This document shows positions 1-7,200 of a stretch of 8,598 bases of DNA, piece after piece. Source of the DNA: Bacteroidales bacterium (GTDB taxonomy: Bacteria; Bacteroidota; Bacteroidia; Bacteroidales; JAADGE01); contig JANTGL010000107.1 of assembly GCA_024762915.1 (NCBI GenBank), positions 1-8,598 on the forward strand, given 5' to 3'. The position numbers and the translations under genes were made by a program. The notes beneath the pieces were generated by a model. The model saw only the letters and a list, made by a program, of their open reading frames with translations. It did no database searches and had not been told where the DNA came from. Within the stretch, counting starts at the first letter, position 1. The number at the start of each line of letters is the position of its first letter.

Positions 1-614
1 CTCAATACGCTACCGAAAAATGTATTCAATTAGGTGCTAAAGTTGTAACTTTATCGGATTCTAAAGGATATATTTATGATAAAGACGGAATTGATACCGA
101 TAAATTAAATTTCGTTCTTGAACTTAAAAACGTAAAACGAGGCAGAATTAAAGAATATGCCGATAAATACGGATGTGAATATCATGAAGGACAAAGACCG
201 TGGGGTGTAAAATGTGATGTGGCTCTACCTTGTGCTACTCAAAATGAAGTGAATAAAGCAGAAGCTGAAACATTAATTAAAAACGGATGTTTTGTTGTTG
301 CCGAAGGTGCTAATATGCCGTCAGAACCGGATGCTATTGAAGTTTATTTAGCAAACAAAATTTTATATGCTCCCGGAAAAGCTGCAAATGCAGGCGGTGT
401 AGCAGTTTCAGGACTTGAAATGTCTCAAAATTCAATGCGTTACAACTGGACACGCGAAGAAGTTGATGCTAAATTACATCAAATTATGAAAGACATTCAT
501 TCTACTTGCGTTAAATACGGAAGTGAAGGTGATTACGTAAATTATGTTAACGGTGCAAATATCGGCGGTTTTGTTAAAGTTGCCGATGCTATGTTAGCTC
601 AAGGTTTAGTTTAA
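1..614 (+). CDS. gdhA: Glutamate dehydrogenase, 3' part (5' end outside window)
   Basis: Hexameric class I glutamate dehydrogenase, which interconverts 2-oxoglutarate plus ammonium and L-glutamate in the cytoplasm using NAD(P)H. Only the last 203 codons are present; the reading frame is open from base 3, with no start in view. Visible family motifs, in order, are the end of the Rossmann-type cofactor domain (GAKVVTLSDSKG), then DVALPCATQNEV, EGANMPSE, APGKAANAGGVAVSGLEMSQ, and the C-terminal NGANIGGFVKVADAMLAQG. These match the E. coli GdhA type closely, so NADP(H) use is likely, but the cofactor-deciding residues cannot be judged with confidence from this part. The gene ends with TAA and is followed 20 bp later by a strong hairpin terminator. 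It converges with era. An ATG at 219 is internal, because the conserved sequence continues upstream of it in the same frame. Confidence 0.95.
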   Translation, partial: QYATEKCIQLGAKVVTLSDSKGYIYDKDGIDTDKLNFVLELKNVKRGRIKEYADKYGCEYHEGQRPWGVKCDVALPCATQNEVNKAEAETLIKNGCFVVAEGANMPSEPDAIEVYLANKILYAPGKAANAGGVAVSGLEMSQNSMRYNWTREEVDAKLHQIMKDIHSTCVKYGSEGDYVNYVNGANIGGFVKVADAMLAQGLV

Positions 615-634
615 TTCTTAAATTAAATCAGATT

Positions 635-669
635 AAAAATGCCTCTTAAAAAAGAGGCATTTTTTGTTT
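635..669. terminator. Intrinsic terminator shared by convergent gdhA and era
   Basis: A perfect 13-bp inverted repeat (635-647 with 652-664; core ATGCCTCTT / AAGAGGCAT) encloses a 4-base loop and runs into a T-rich tail on the + strand. On the minus strand the run of A at 635-639 reads as U, so the same hairpin can also end era transcription coming from the right. It sits between the gdhA stop (614) and the era stop (684), which fits a bidirectional terminator. Confidence 0.9.
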
Positions 670-683
670 TATCAAAATCTTGA

Positions 684-1562
684 TTAATATCCGAAGCGTT
701 TTAATTTATTATCATCCGAACGCCAATCGTCGGCAACTTTTACAAAAAGTTCTAAAAAAACTTTCTTTCCGAAAAATTTTTCGATGTCTTTTCTTGCATC
801 AATACCGACATGCTTAATTGCTTTTCCCTGATGTCCGATTATAATACCTTTTTGTGTTTTTCGTTCGACATAAATAATACTTCGTATTTTTATTAAATCT
901 TCCGTTTCTTTAAATTCTTCCACTTCAACTTCAACCGAGTAGGGGATTTCTTTTTTGTAACGAATTAATATTTTTTCTCGGATAATTTCGGAAACAAAAA
1001 AGCGTTCCGTTTTATCGGTTAACTGATCTTTAGGGAAAAACGGCGGAGATTCCGGCGCAAGTTCCAAAATTCGATTAAAAATTTCTTTTGTGTGAAATTT
1101 GTTAAGTGCCGAAGCAGGGAAAATTTCGGCATTCGGAAAATTATTTTTCCATTTATCAATTAAATTCACAACAGATTCCTGATTTGATTGATCAATTTTA
1201 TTTATCACCAGCAGAATAGGAATCTTTAATTTTTTTACTTTATTCAAAAACTCAATATTTTTTTCTTCTTTTTCATAAATATCGGTTACATAAACAATGA
1301 TATCGGCATCGCTTAGAGCCGTTTCCGAAAATTTAAGCATTGATTTTTGCAGTTTATAATGCGGTTTTAATACACCGGGCGTATCCGAAAAAACCAATTG
1401 AAAATCGTCTCCGTTAACAATGCCTTTTATGTTATGCCGAGTTGTTTGCGATTTTGATGTGATTATCGACAATTTTTCTCCGACAAATTCATTCATCAAA
1501 GTTGATTTACCGACATTCGGATTCCCGATGATATTTACGAATGCTGCTTTATGTTTTGACAT
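684..1562 (-). CDS. era: GTPase Era
   Basis: Ribosome-associated GTPase needed for 16S rRNA 3'-end maturation and assembly of the small subunit. The 292 residues match the usual family length. GTPase motifs are all present: G1 GNPNVGKST (13-21), a G2 threonine in SQTTRH (38-43), G3 DTPG (60-63), G4 NKID (121-124) and G5 SAL (151-153). The C-terminal KH RNA-binding domain carries IIIGHQGKAI (240-249), and the protein ends in WRSDDNKLKRFGY, typical of Bacteroidota Era. ATG is used; no Shine-Dalgarno site precedes it. It lies 139 bp downstream of the transglycosylase gene on the same strand and ends against the shared terminator. Family assignment is secure. Confidence 0.97.
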   Translation of the reverse strand: MSKHKAAFVNIIGNPNVGKSTLMNEFVGEKLSIITSKSQTTRHNIKGIVNGDDFQLVFSDTPGVLKPHYKLQKSMLKFSETALSDADIIVYVTDIYEKEEKNIEFLNKVKKLKIPILLVINKIDQSNQESVVNLIDKWKNNFPNAEIFPASALNKFHTKEIFNRILELAPESPPFFPKDQLTDKTERFFVSEIIREKILIRYKKEIPYSVEVEVEEFKETEDLIKIRSIIYVERKTQKGIIIGHQGKAIKHVGIDARKDIEKFFGKKVFLELFVKVADDWRSDDNKLKRFGY

Positions 1563-1603
1563 TTTTAAAAGTTGAATTTTTATAAAATTGAGTTAAAAAA
1601 TAT

Positions 1604-1641
1604 TGAACCACGAAGTGCCTCAGCGAAGCTAAACAAGTTCA
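1604..1641. repeat. Small cloverleaf-like palindrome in the gap between the transglycosylase gene and era
   Basis: A 38-bp element with outer arms TGAAC (1604-1608) and GTTCA (1637-1641). Between them sit two mini-hairpins with identical GAA loops: CACGAAGTG (1609-1617) and AGCGAAGCT (1622-1630). The adjoining bases continue as GTATGACG. The layout suggests a dispersed intergenic repeat or a structured leader RNA of era, but only one copy is in the window, so repetition is inference. The rest of the 139-bp gap is AT-rich and holds no gene and no clear promoter. Confidence 0.4.
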
Positions 1642-1701
1642 GTATGACGAAAACGTAAAATTATTCCTTTTTATTCCTCCGATGACTTTCAAGTTTTTGT
1701 A

Positions 1702-2682
1702 TTAAAACTCTATTGTATTAATAATGCTGTCCGGATTAATTATTTCTTTTACGTAATCTTTTGTTCTGCTTCCTGTTAAAGGGATTTTAACGGTATATTT
1801 TTTATTGTATTTATTTGTCAAAAAACTGTCGCGTAACCACGGGTTAAAAAACTTTAACATTTTATAATTTGTATTGTGTTTTTCTGCAAAACTCGCAAAA
1901 TCAGTAACGGCAGAATCTATTGTTATTTCTTTAAAAGGAATTTCGGGGTATAAATCTTTTTTTCGGTATTTAAAACCGAAATTTTGCGGATTTTCCATTA
2001 TGGTTTTAAACGCTATTATTCTGTATACGTATCTTGATGTTTCCGGATTTAAAAGTAAATCATAATATGAATTTGCCTTTTGTCTTTTTAATTGCTTGTC
2101 GATATTTCCTTGTCCGGCATTATATGATGCGGCAACCAGTGCCCAATCGTGATATTTTTGATAGGCATCTTTTAAATAGCGACAAGCTGTTTTTGCCGAT
2201 TTTTCAAAATGATAACGTTCGTCCACTTCGTTATTGATTTCCAATCCGTAACTTTTACCCGTTTTTTTCATTATTTGCCAAAAACCGGCTGCACCTGCAG
2301 GTGAAACCGTATTTGTTAAACCGCTTTCGGTAACGGCAAGATATTTAAAATCATCCGGAATACCGTTTTTTTTAAGGATTTTCTCAATTTCGGGGAAATA
2401 ACGATGTGCGCGTTTCAAAAATAAAAATGTTTCGGAATGCCAATAGGTAATTTTATGCAATTCTTTATCCAATGCTTCTTTCACGTCAAAATTTTCAAGC
2501 GGAACACGTTCTCCGGCAAAAGTGATGCTGTCGGGAACCGGAAGAGCATAAACCGAATAGGTACTGTCTCGTAAATTATTGTATTTTTTTATGTCGGAAT
2601 AATATTTCCCGGCATAGATAAACAGTGCCGAAATGCCGATTACGGCAAAAAGTATTAATATTGTTTTTGTTGCTTTTTGCAT
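1702..2682 (-). CDS. mltD: MltD-type membrane-bound lytic murein transglycosylase
   Basis: Cleaves the MurNAc-GlcNAc bond of peptidoglycan with formation of 1,6-anhydroMurNAc, acting in the periplasm in cell-wall turnover. Of 326 residues, about 8-25 form an N-terminal signal anchor. The family 1 SLT domain spans roughly 95-230: catalytic Glu119 in AVTESG, GAAGFWQIM (130-138), the MltD-style GLEINNEVDER segment (146-156), AASYNAGQG (184-192) and SRYVYRI (216-222). The C-terminal part (about 250-310), containing a YTVKIPL strand, looks like one diverged LysM-type peptidoglycan-binding unit; this is weaker. E. coli MltD is longer, with clearer LysM repeats. Start ATG at 2682 is preceded by a T-rich leader and no Shine-Dalgarno site. 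The proposed cassette junction lies only 22 bp upstream of the start, so its original promoter has probably been separated from it by the inserted block. Confidence 0.88.
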   Translation of the reverse strand: MQKATKTILILFAVIGISALFIYAGKYYSDIKKYNNLRDSTYSVYALPVPDSITFAGERVPLENFDVKEALDKELHKITYWHSETFLFLKRAHRYFPEIEKILKKNGIPDDFKYLAVTESGLTNTVSPAGAAGFWQIMKKTGKSYGLEINNEVDERYHFEKSAKTACRYLKDAYQKYHDWALVAASYNAGQGNIDKQLKRQKANSYYDLLLNPETSRYVYRIIAFKTIMENPQNFGFKYRKKDLYPEIPFKEITIDSAVTDFASFAEKHNTNYKMLKFFNPWLRDSFLTNKYNKKYTVKIPLTGSRTKDYVKEIINPDSIINTIEF

Positions 2683-2698
2683 GTTTTTTTGTTGTTTA

Positions 2699-2829
2699 TA
2701 TTAACGGTGGTGCTATGAATAGTTGCCGATTACGTGTTGCTTACCTGTCCATTTACACCGAACTTAATGCGGGCTACAAACCTTAAAATAACCTACTAAA
2801 CGGCAATTATTTATGAGCACGTGTTGGCG
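2699..2829 (-). other. attC-like recombination site at the 3' end of the cassette
   Basis: An imperfect palindrome just past the cassette gene stop. Outer boxes AAC (2703-2705) and GTT (2823-2825) pair; unpaired spacers follow (2706-2709 and 2821-2822). The inner arms 2710-2728 and 2801-2820 form 19 pairs, including two G-U pairs, interrupted by one bulged G at 2815. A 72-base loop (2729-2800) separates the arms. This order of R box, spacer, L box with an extrahelical G and variable terminal loop is the known architecture of integron attC sites. As in known attC sites, the bulged G lies on the strand complementary to the coding direction, on the arm nearest the gene. The boxes do not fully match the consensus RYYYAAC / GTTRRRY (here CGCCAAC and GTTAATA in the gene direction). 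That, and the lack of an integrase nearby, keeps the confidence moderate. Confidence 0.65.
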
Positions 2830-4113
2830 GTAGTAATTAATTTATAGTCTTATTGTTGTTCCAATCCTAAGTCCAAAATGTTCTTCAAAATATAATTCTT
2901 CTGGTAAAAATCCTTCTGTTTTATAAATCATTCCTAAATCAAACGAAAATCCCTTTAAACAAGTCTCTCTGTTATTGAAAAAGAAATATTTAAAATCCAT
3001 ATCAATCGCACCTCCTGAAAAGGACTCATTTGTATTAAAGTTATAGTCTTTGGGCTGATTCCAAAAATGACCAGATATATTTGAATAAAACCTATTGTGA
3101 AGTTTTAAATCAATCAAACTAAGTCCAAATCCATGAAACCAATTATTTCTATTTTGAAATTGTCTTGCATAAACATGAATATTAAAGTCTTTATACTTTA
3201 TCCAGATATTTTCGTCTATAAAATCTCCAAATGGTGCCATGGTATAGCCCATACCAATATTATAACTTAAATTTTCTCCTGCTTGAAAATTCCCTTTCCC
3301 AATTATCAATGGATTTAAAAGGTTTAGTAGAGAGAGATACCCCATTCTGTTAACATACTTCTTTTCTTCACTTGTTAAATCCTCATACTTTGTATACCTG
3401 TAAAAATCTATATCGGGTCGATAAAGGTGTCTGGCTGCACCATACGTATCATAACCAACAATATCTCTTTCCAATTCGTTTTCTTCTTCTTCAAGGTCAA
3501 TTTCAAACCCAAAAAGTCCAGTCACATAGTATTGTAGTATTCCTAATTTACGAAACCAATACTCCCATTTATAATTTTTAAAATCATCCTTGTCAAAGCT
3601 TCCAATTGTTTCCACACGCTTGGTTAGCATGTAGTCAGATTCTAATCCACCAGAATGTAGCCTAATATAGGTTGGTAAATCATTATCTCTTAAGTCTTGA
3701 AGTGTTTGGTCTGTTACGCCTTTTACATAAGCTGCACCATACTTATTAAAATAAGGTTGAGAAACCGACCCAATATTATTTACTGTTAATATAGAACGAT
3801 GTCCTTCTTCATGCGTTAAAGGAAGAAAAAAAAGTGCTTGAAGTCCTATTTGAAGTAAATCAGCAATATTTTCATTTTTTGATGCAGAATAAAGACCCTT
3901 TGCAAACAATCTGTATCCTGATAAGTAGCTTTGATTCACTTGTCTCATTGTAAATAACTGAGATGGAGAATCCTGAAGTATAAAACTATAATCTGTAAAT
4001 TCTCTTATAGTGTCTTTTTGTCCAAATACCTGTAATATTGGAAACAAAAAAAAGATTAGTGTGAGTTTTTTCATATTGAGTAGGGTACTTCTTTTCGTTT
4101 TTATTATCGCCAA
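2705..4113 (-). mobile_element. Putative integron-type gene cassette inserted between secA and mltD
   Basis: A 1409-bp block with one gene and one attC-like site after its stop. On the minus strand the left junction reads AAG|TTGGCG (4114/4113) and the right junction CCG|TTAATA (2705/2704), both at G|TT, the known crossover point of integron integrases. The first bases of the block with the preceding G (GTTGGCG) are the exact reverse complement of the far box of its own attC-like site (CGCCAAC, 2823-2829), which is the signature of a cassette that was once circular. The gene inside has about 2 CCG/CGG triplets in 1233 bp by my count, against about 30 in the 879 bp of era, so it appears foreign. 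No transposase, integrase or terminal inverted repeats of insertion-sequence type are seen. Confidence 0.6.
2842..4074 (-). CDS. Putative exported HExxH metallopeptidase-like protein with beta-rich C-terminal half, family not recognised
   Basis: I do not recognise the family. From the ATG at 4074 the product is 410 residues and begins with a clear signal peptide (MKK, hydrophobic 4-17, likely cut after VFG18). An HEEGH motif at 88-92, preceded by a hydrophobic stretch (LFFLPLT), fits the HExxH zinc site of metallopeptidases. Glu145 or Asp147 in HSGGLESDYML is a candidate third ligand. A very acidic stretch (LEEEENELE) follows, and the second half (about 260-410) is rich in alternating aromatic and polar strands, ending in GLRIGTTIRL, as in outer-membrane or surface beta proteins. 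A longer reading from TTG at 4113 was rejected because it would put 13 charged residues before the signal peptide. It is the only gene of the proposed cassette, its stop lies 12 bp from the attC-like site, and its triplet use differs from its neighbours. Peptidase activity is inference from one motif. Confidence 0.75.
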   Translation of the reverse strand: MKKLTLIFFLFPILQVFGQKDTIREFTDYSFILQDSPSQLFTMRQVNQSYLSGYRLFAKGLYSASKNENIADLLQIGLQALFFLPLTHEEGHRSILTVNNIGSVSQPYFNKYGAAYVKGVTDQTLQDLRDNDLPTYIRLHSGGLESDYMLTKRVETIGSFDKDDFKNYKWEYWFRKLGILQYYVTGLFGFEIDLEEEENELERDIVGYDTYGAARHLYRPDIDFYRYTKYEDLTSEEKKYVNRMGYLSLLNLLNPLIIGKGNFQAGENLSYNIGMGYTMAPFGDFIDENIWIKYKDFNIHVYARQFQNRNNWFHGFGLSLIDLKLHNRFYSNISGHFWNQPKDYNFNTNESFSGGAIDMDFKYFFFNNRETCLKGFSFDLGMIYKTEGFLPEELYFEEHFGLRIGTTIRL

Positions 4114-4123
4114 CTTATTTATA

Positions 4124-4135
4124 TTGTCCGGACAA
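4124..4135. promoter_or_regulatory. 12-bp perfect palindrome, possible operator
   Basis: TTGTCCGGACAA is a perfect 12-bp palindrome overlapping the downstream end of the candidate -7 box at 4133-4140 and covering the expected transcription start. That is a usual place for a repressor site. An 8-bp palindrome with the same core, TTCCGGAA, sits at 4165-4172. The same bases can instead form the stem of the proposed recombination site. Confidence 0.3.
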
Positions 4136-4140
4136 ATTTA
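4133..4140 (-). promoter_or_regulatory. Candidate Bacteroidota -7 promoter box
   Basis: The minus strand reads TAAATTTG, an exact match to the TAnnTTTG -7 consensus of Bacteroidota promoters. No convincing TTTG -33 box lies at the usual distance upstream. It is 59 bp before the cassette gene ATG and 19 bp before the cassette junction. In the arrangement before insertion it would have stood about 50 bp before the mltD start, so it may be the original mltD promoter now driving the cassette gene. Confidence 0.35.
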
Positions 4141-4219
4141 AATAAACTGACTTATACATACCTATTCCGGAAATATCAGTTAATAAAGTCAAGTTTACTT
4201 GTCGGCATTTATTTTTTTA

Positions 4220-7200
4220 TTATTCAATTAAAACCGCATCACCGTTTTCAATATCAATTAAAAGTTTTTTATATTTTCCTTCTTTTACGCTGCCGTTTTT
4301 GTATTTTACTTTTACCATATCGTTTCTGCCGATTTTTTTCTCTACGCGAACCGGTTGCACTTTCTTATTTTGATTACCTTGAGATTGACCGGCAGCTTGC
4401 TGTTCGTATTCTTCTTTTTCGGTGTCGTATTTGCTTAAGTCGAGTTTTTGAACACGTCCTTGTTGAATATTACCCGGGTCTTGCGTAAATAATTTTGCTT
4501 TTAATAAAGCATTTACAACAGCTCTGTTATTGCTGTCGAGCATGTTCTTAAATAATTCGTAAGATTCAAATTTGTATATTAAAAGCGGATCTTTTTGTTC
4601 GTAAGATGCATTTTGAACCGATTGTTTTAAATCGTCCATTTCGCGCAGATGTTCTTTCCAAGATGTATCGATAGTCGATAAAACAATTTGTTTTTCAAAC
4701 TCAACGGCAACTTCTTTACCTTTAGAATTATATGCTTTCTCAAGATTAACAATGATATGATAAACATTTATGCCGTCCGTAATGGGAACATCAATATTTT
4801 TATATTGTCCCGACATGGTTTCATACACATTTTTAATGACCGGGAATGCTTGTTCAATGATGTTTTCTTTACGTCTTTTATAATCTTCAATAACGAGTTT
4901 AAAAATTTTATCCGTTAATTCATCGGGTTTACCTTCTCTGAATTCTTCTTCATCTACGGGACTTTCAACAGCTAAAGTACGGAATAAGTCCATTTTAAAA
5001 TCTTCGAAATCGTAACCGTAATTATTATTTACCACACTAGTGCATGTGTCATAAATCATATTGGCCAAATCGGCTCCGAGTCGCTCGCCGTGAAGCGCAT
5101 GTCGCCGTAATTTATAAACAACTTCACGTTGTGAGTTCATGACATCATCGTATTCGATTAATCGTTTACGAATTCCGAAGTTGTTTTCTTCAACTTTCTT
5201 TTGAGCTCGTTCGATGGATTTTGAAATCATGGGATGTTGAATAACTTCTCCGTCTTCCAAACCCATTCGGTCCATCAGTTTTGAAATACGATCGGAACCG
5301 AACATACGCATTAAATCATCTTCAAGTGAAACAAAAAATTGAGAGGAACCCGGATCTCCTTGTCGCCCTGCACGCCCTCTTAATTGTCGGTCAACTCGTC
5401 GAGAATCGTGACGTTCCGTACCCACAATTGCCAGACCGCCGGCTTCTTTAACTTCGGGATCTAATTTAATATCGGTACCCCGTCCCGCCATATTGGTTGC
5501 AATGGTAACAACAGCTTTTTTACCGGCTTCTGCAACAATATCCGCCTCACGTTTATGTAATTTTGCATTTAAAACATTGTGTTCTATTTTTCTGATTTTA
5601 AGCATTTTACTTAACAATTCCGAAATTTCTACGGATGTTGTACCTACCAATACCGGGCGACCTTCTTTTACCAAATCGTTAATTTCATAAATTACGGCAT
5701 TGTATTTTTCACGTTTTGTTTTAAATACTTTATCGTGACGATCGTCTCTGATAATCGGAAGATTTGTAGGAATAACGGTAACATCCAGTTCATAAATATC
5801 CCAAAACTCTTTTGCTTCTGTTTCGGCGGTACCGGTCATTCCGGCAAGTTTGTGATACATTCTGAAATAATTCTGTAAAGTAACCGTAGCATAGGTTTGT
5901 GTTGATGCTTCTACTTTTACGTTTTCTTTCGACTCAATGGCTTGATGCAGTCCGTCGGAATAACGTCTGCCTTCCATAATACGACCGGTTTGCTCATCAA
6001 CAATTTTTACTTGATTGTCAATTACCACATATTCCACATCTTTTTCAAACATGGCATATGCTTTCAATAGCTGGTTCATGGCATGAACGCGAACGGTTTT
6101 TGTAGAGTAATCCGCAAGTAAATCGTCTTTTGCTTTTAATTTTTCTTTTTCCGATAAATCTGATTGCTCCAAATCGGCAATTTCTGAGCCGATATCCGGT
6201 AAAACGTAGAAATCTTTTTCTTCTACTTCCGTAGAAATTAAGTCAATACCTTTATCCGTTAATTCGATGGAATTATTTTTTTCGTCAATAACAAAATATA
6301 ATTCATCCGTAATTTCGGGCATTCGTTTTGCATTCTCGGCAAGATAAACATTCTCTGTTTTTAACAGAAGGGTTTTCATTCCTTCTTCACTGAGAAATTT
6401 GATTATTGCCGTATTTTTAGGAAGTCCTTTGTGTGCTCTTAATAAATATATTGCTCCTTGTTCTTGTTCTTTTTTGTCGTCGGAATTTATCATCTTTTTT
6501 GCATCCGAGAGCAGTTTTGTAACAAGCTTTTTTTGATTGCTGTAAAGTTGAACAACTTTAGGTCTTAATTCTTTGAATAGCTCTTCATCTTGAGATTGAC
6601 CTCTATTTTGAACGGCTCCCGAAATGATTAAAGGTGTTCTGGCATCGTCGATTAATACCGAGTCAACTTCGTCGACAATGGCATAATTATGTCGTCGTTG
6701 AACAAGATCTTCGGGGCTTAGAGCCATATTATCACGAAGGTAATCAAAACCGAATTCGTTATTTGTTCCGAATGTAATATCGGCACGATAGGCATTTCTT
6801 CTGGATTCGGAATTCGGTTCGTGTTTATCGATACAATCAACACGTAAACCGTGGAATTCATATAAAGTTCCCATCCACTCGGCATCTCTTTTTGCCAAAT
6901 AATCGTTTACGGTTACCATATGTACTCCCCTGCCTGTCAGTGCATTAAGAAATACCGGTAAGGTTGCAACCAATGTTTTACCTTCACCTGTTGCCATTTC
7001 GGCAATTTTTCCCTGATGCAAAATAATACCGCCGACTAATTGAACATCGTAGTGAACCATGTCCCAAGTAATCGTTGTTCCTCCGGCACGCCACCGGTTA
7101 TGATAAACGGCTTTGTTACCGCTAATTACGATATCTTCTCTGTTAACAGCTAATTCGCGATCGTAATCATTTGCCGATACTTCAATTTTTTCTTTTTCTT

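Larger units (their letters stand above)
4112..4185 (-). other. Possible second attC-like or palindromic target site upstream of the cassette
   Basis: TATTAAC on the minus strand (4179-4185) is the exact reverse complement of GTTAATA, the seven bases that would follow the junction if the cassette were removed (4114 joined to 2704-2699). Inside these boxes lie unpaired spacers (4115-4120 and 4177-4178) and a 10-bp stem (4121-4131 with 4167-4176) with one bulged G at 4126, again five pairs in from the outer edge. The loop is about 35 bases. The stem includes CCGG, which is self-complementary, and the bulge is on the opposite arm from that of the other site, so chance or a plain hairpin remains possible. 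Confidence 0.35.

Noticed and set aside
219..227. A start codon for the gdhA frame at 219
   Set aside because: Conserved glutamate dehydrogenase sequence continues in frame upstream to base 3, so the gene is cut by the window edge and 219 is an internal position.
1604..1641. The cloverleaf-like element as a tRNA gene
   Set aside because: It is only 38 bp, with 3-bp hairpins, and lacks an acceptor stem, an anticodon arm and a T-arm sequence.
1650..1665. TACGTTTT on the minus strand as a -7 box for era
   Set aside because: It misses the final G of TAnnTTTG, lies about 90 bp from the start, and has no -33 partner.
4075..4113. Upstream extension of the cassette gene to a TTG start at 4113
   Set aside because: It would put 13 mostly charged residues before an obvious signal peptide, and the TTG is the recombination box itself. 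The ATG at 4074 is a better start.
2705..4113. Insertion sequence or transposon as the explanation for the inserted block
   Set aside because: No transposase gene, no matching terminal inverted repeats, and no target duplication beyond the shared GTT at the junctions.
4190..4201. CAAGT/ACTTG inverted repeat as a secA terminator
   Set aside because: The stem is 5 bp with a 2-base loop and no following U run on the minus strand, so it is too weak to call.
4688..5690. Open frames on the + strand inside secA, and similar ones at 1874-2237, 3372-3581 and 7455-7646
   Set aside because: They lie opposite well-supported genes, have low-complexity products without motifs, and no independent start signals.
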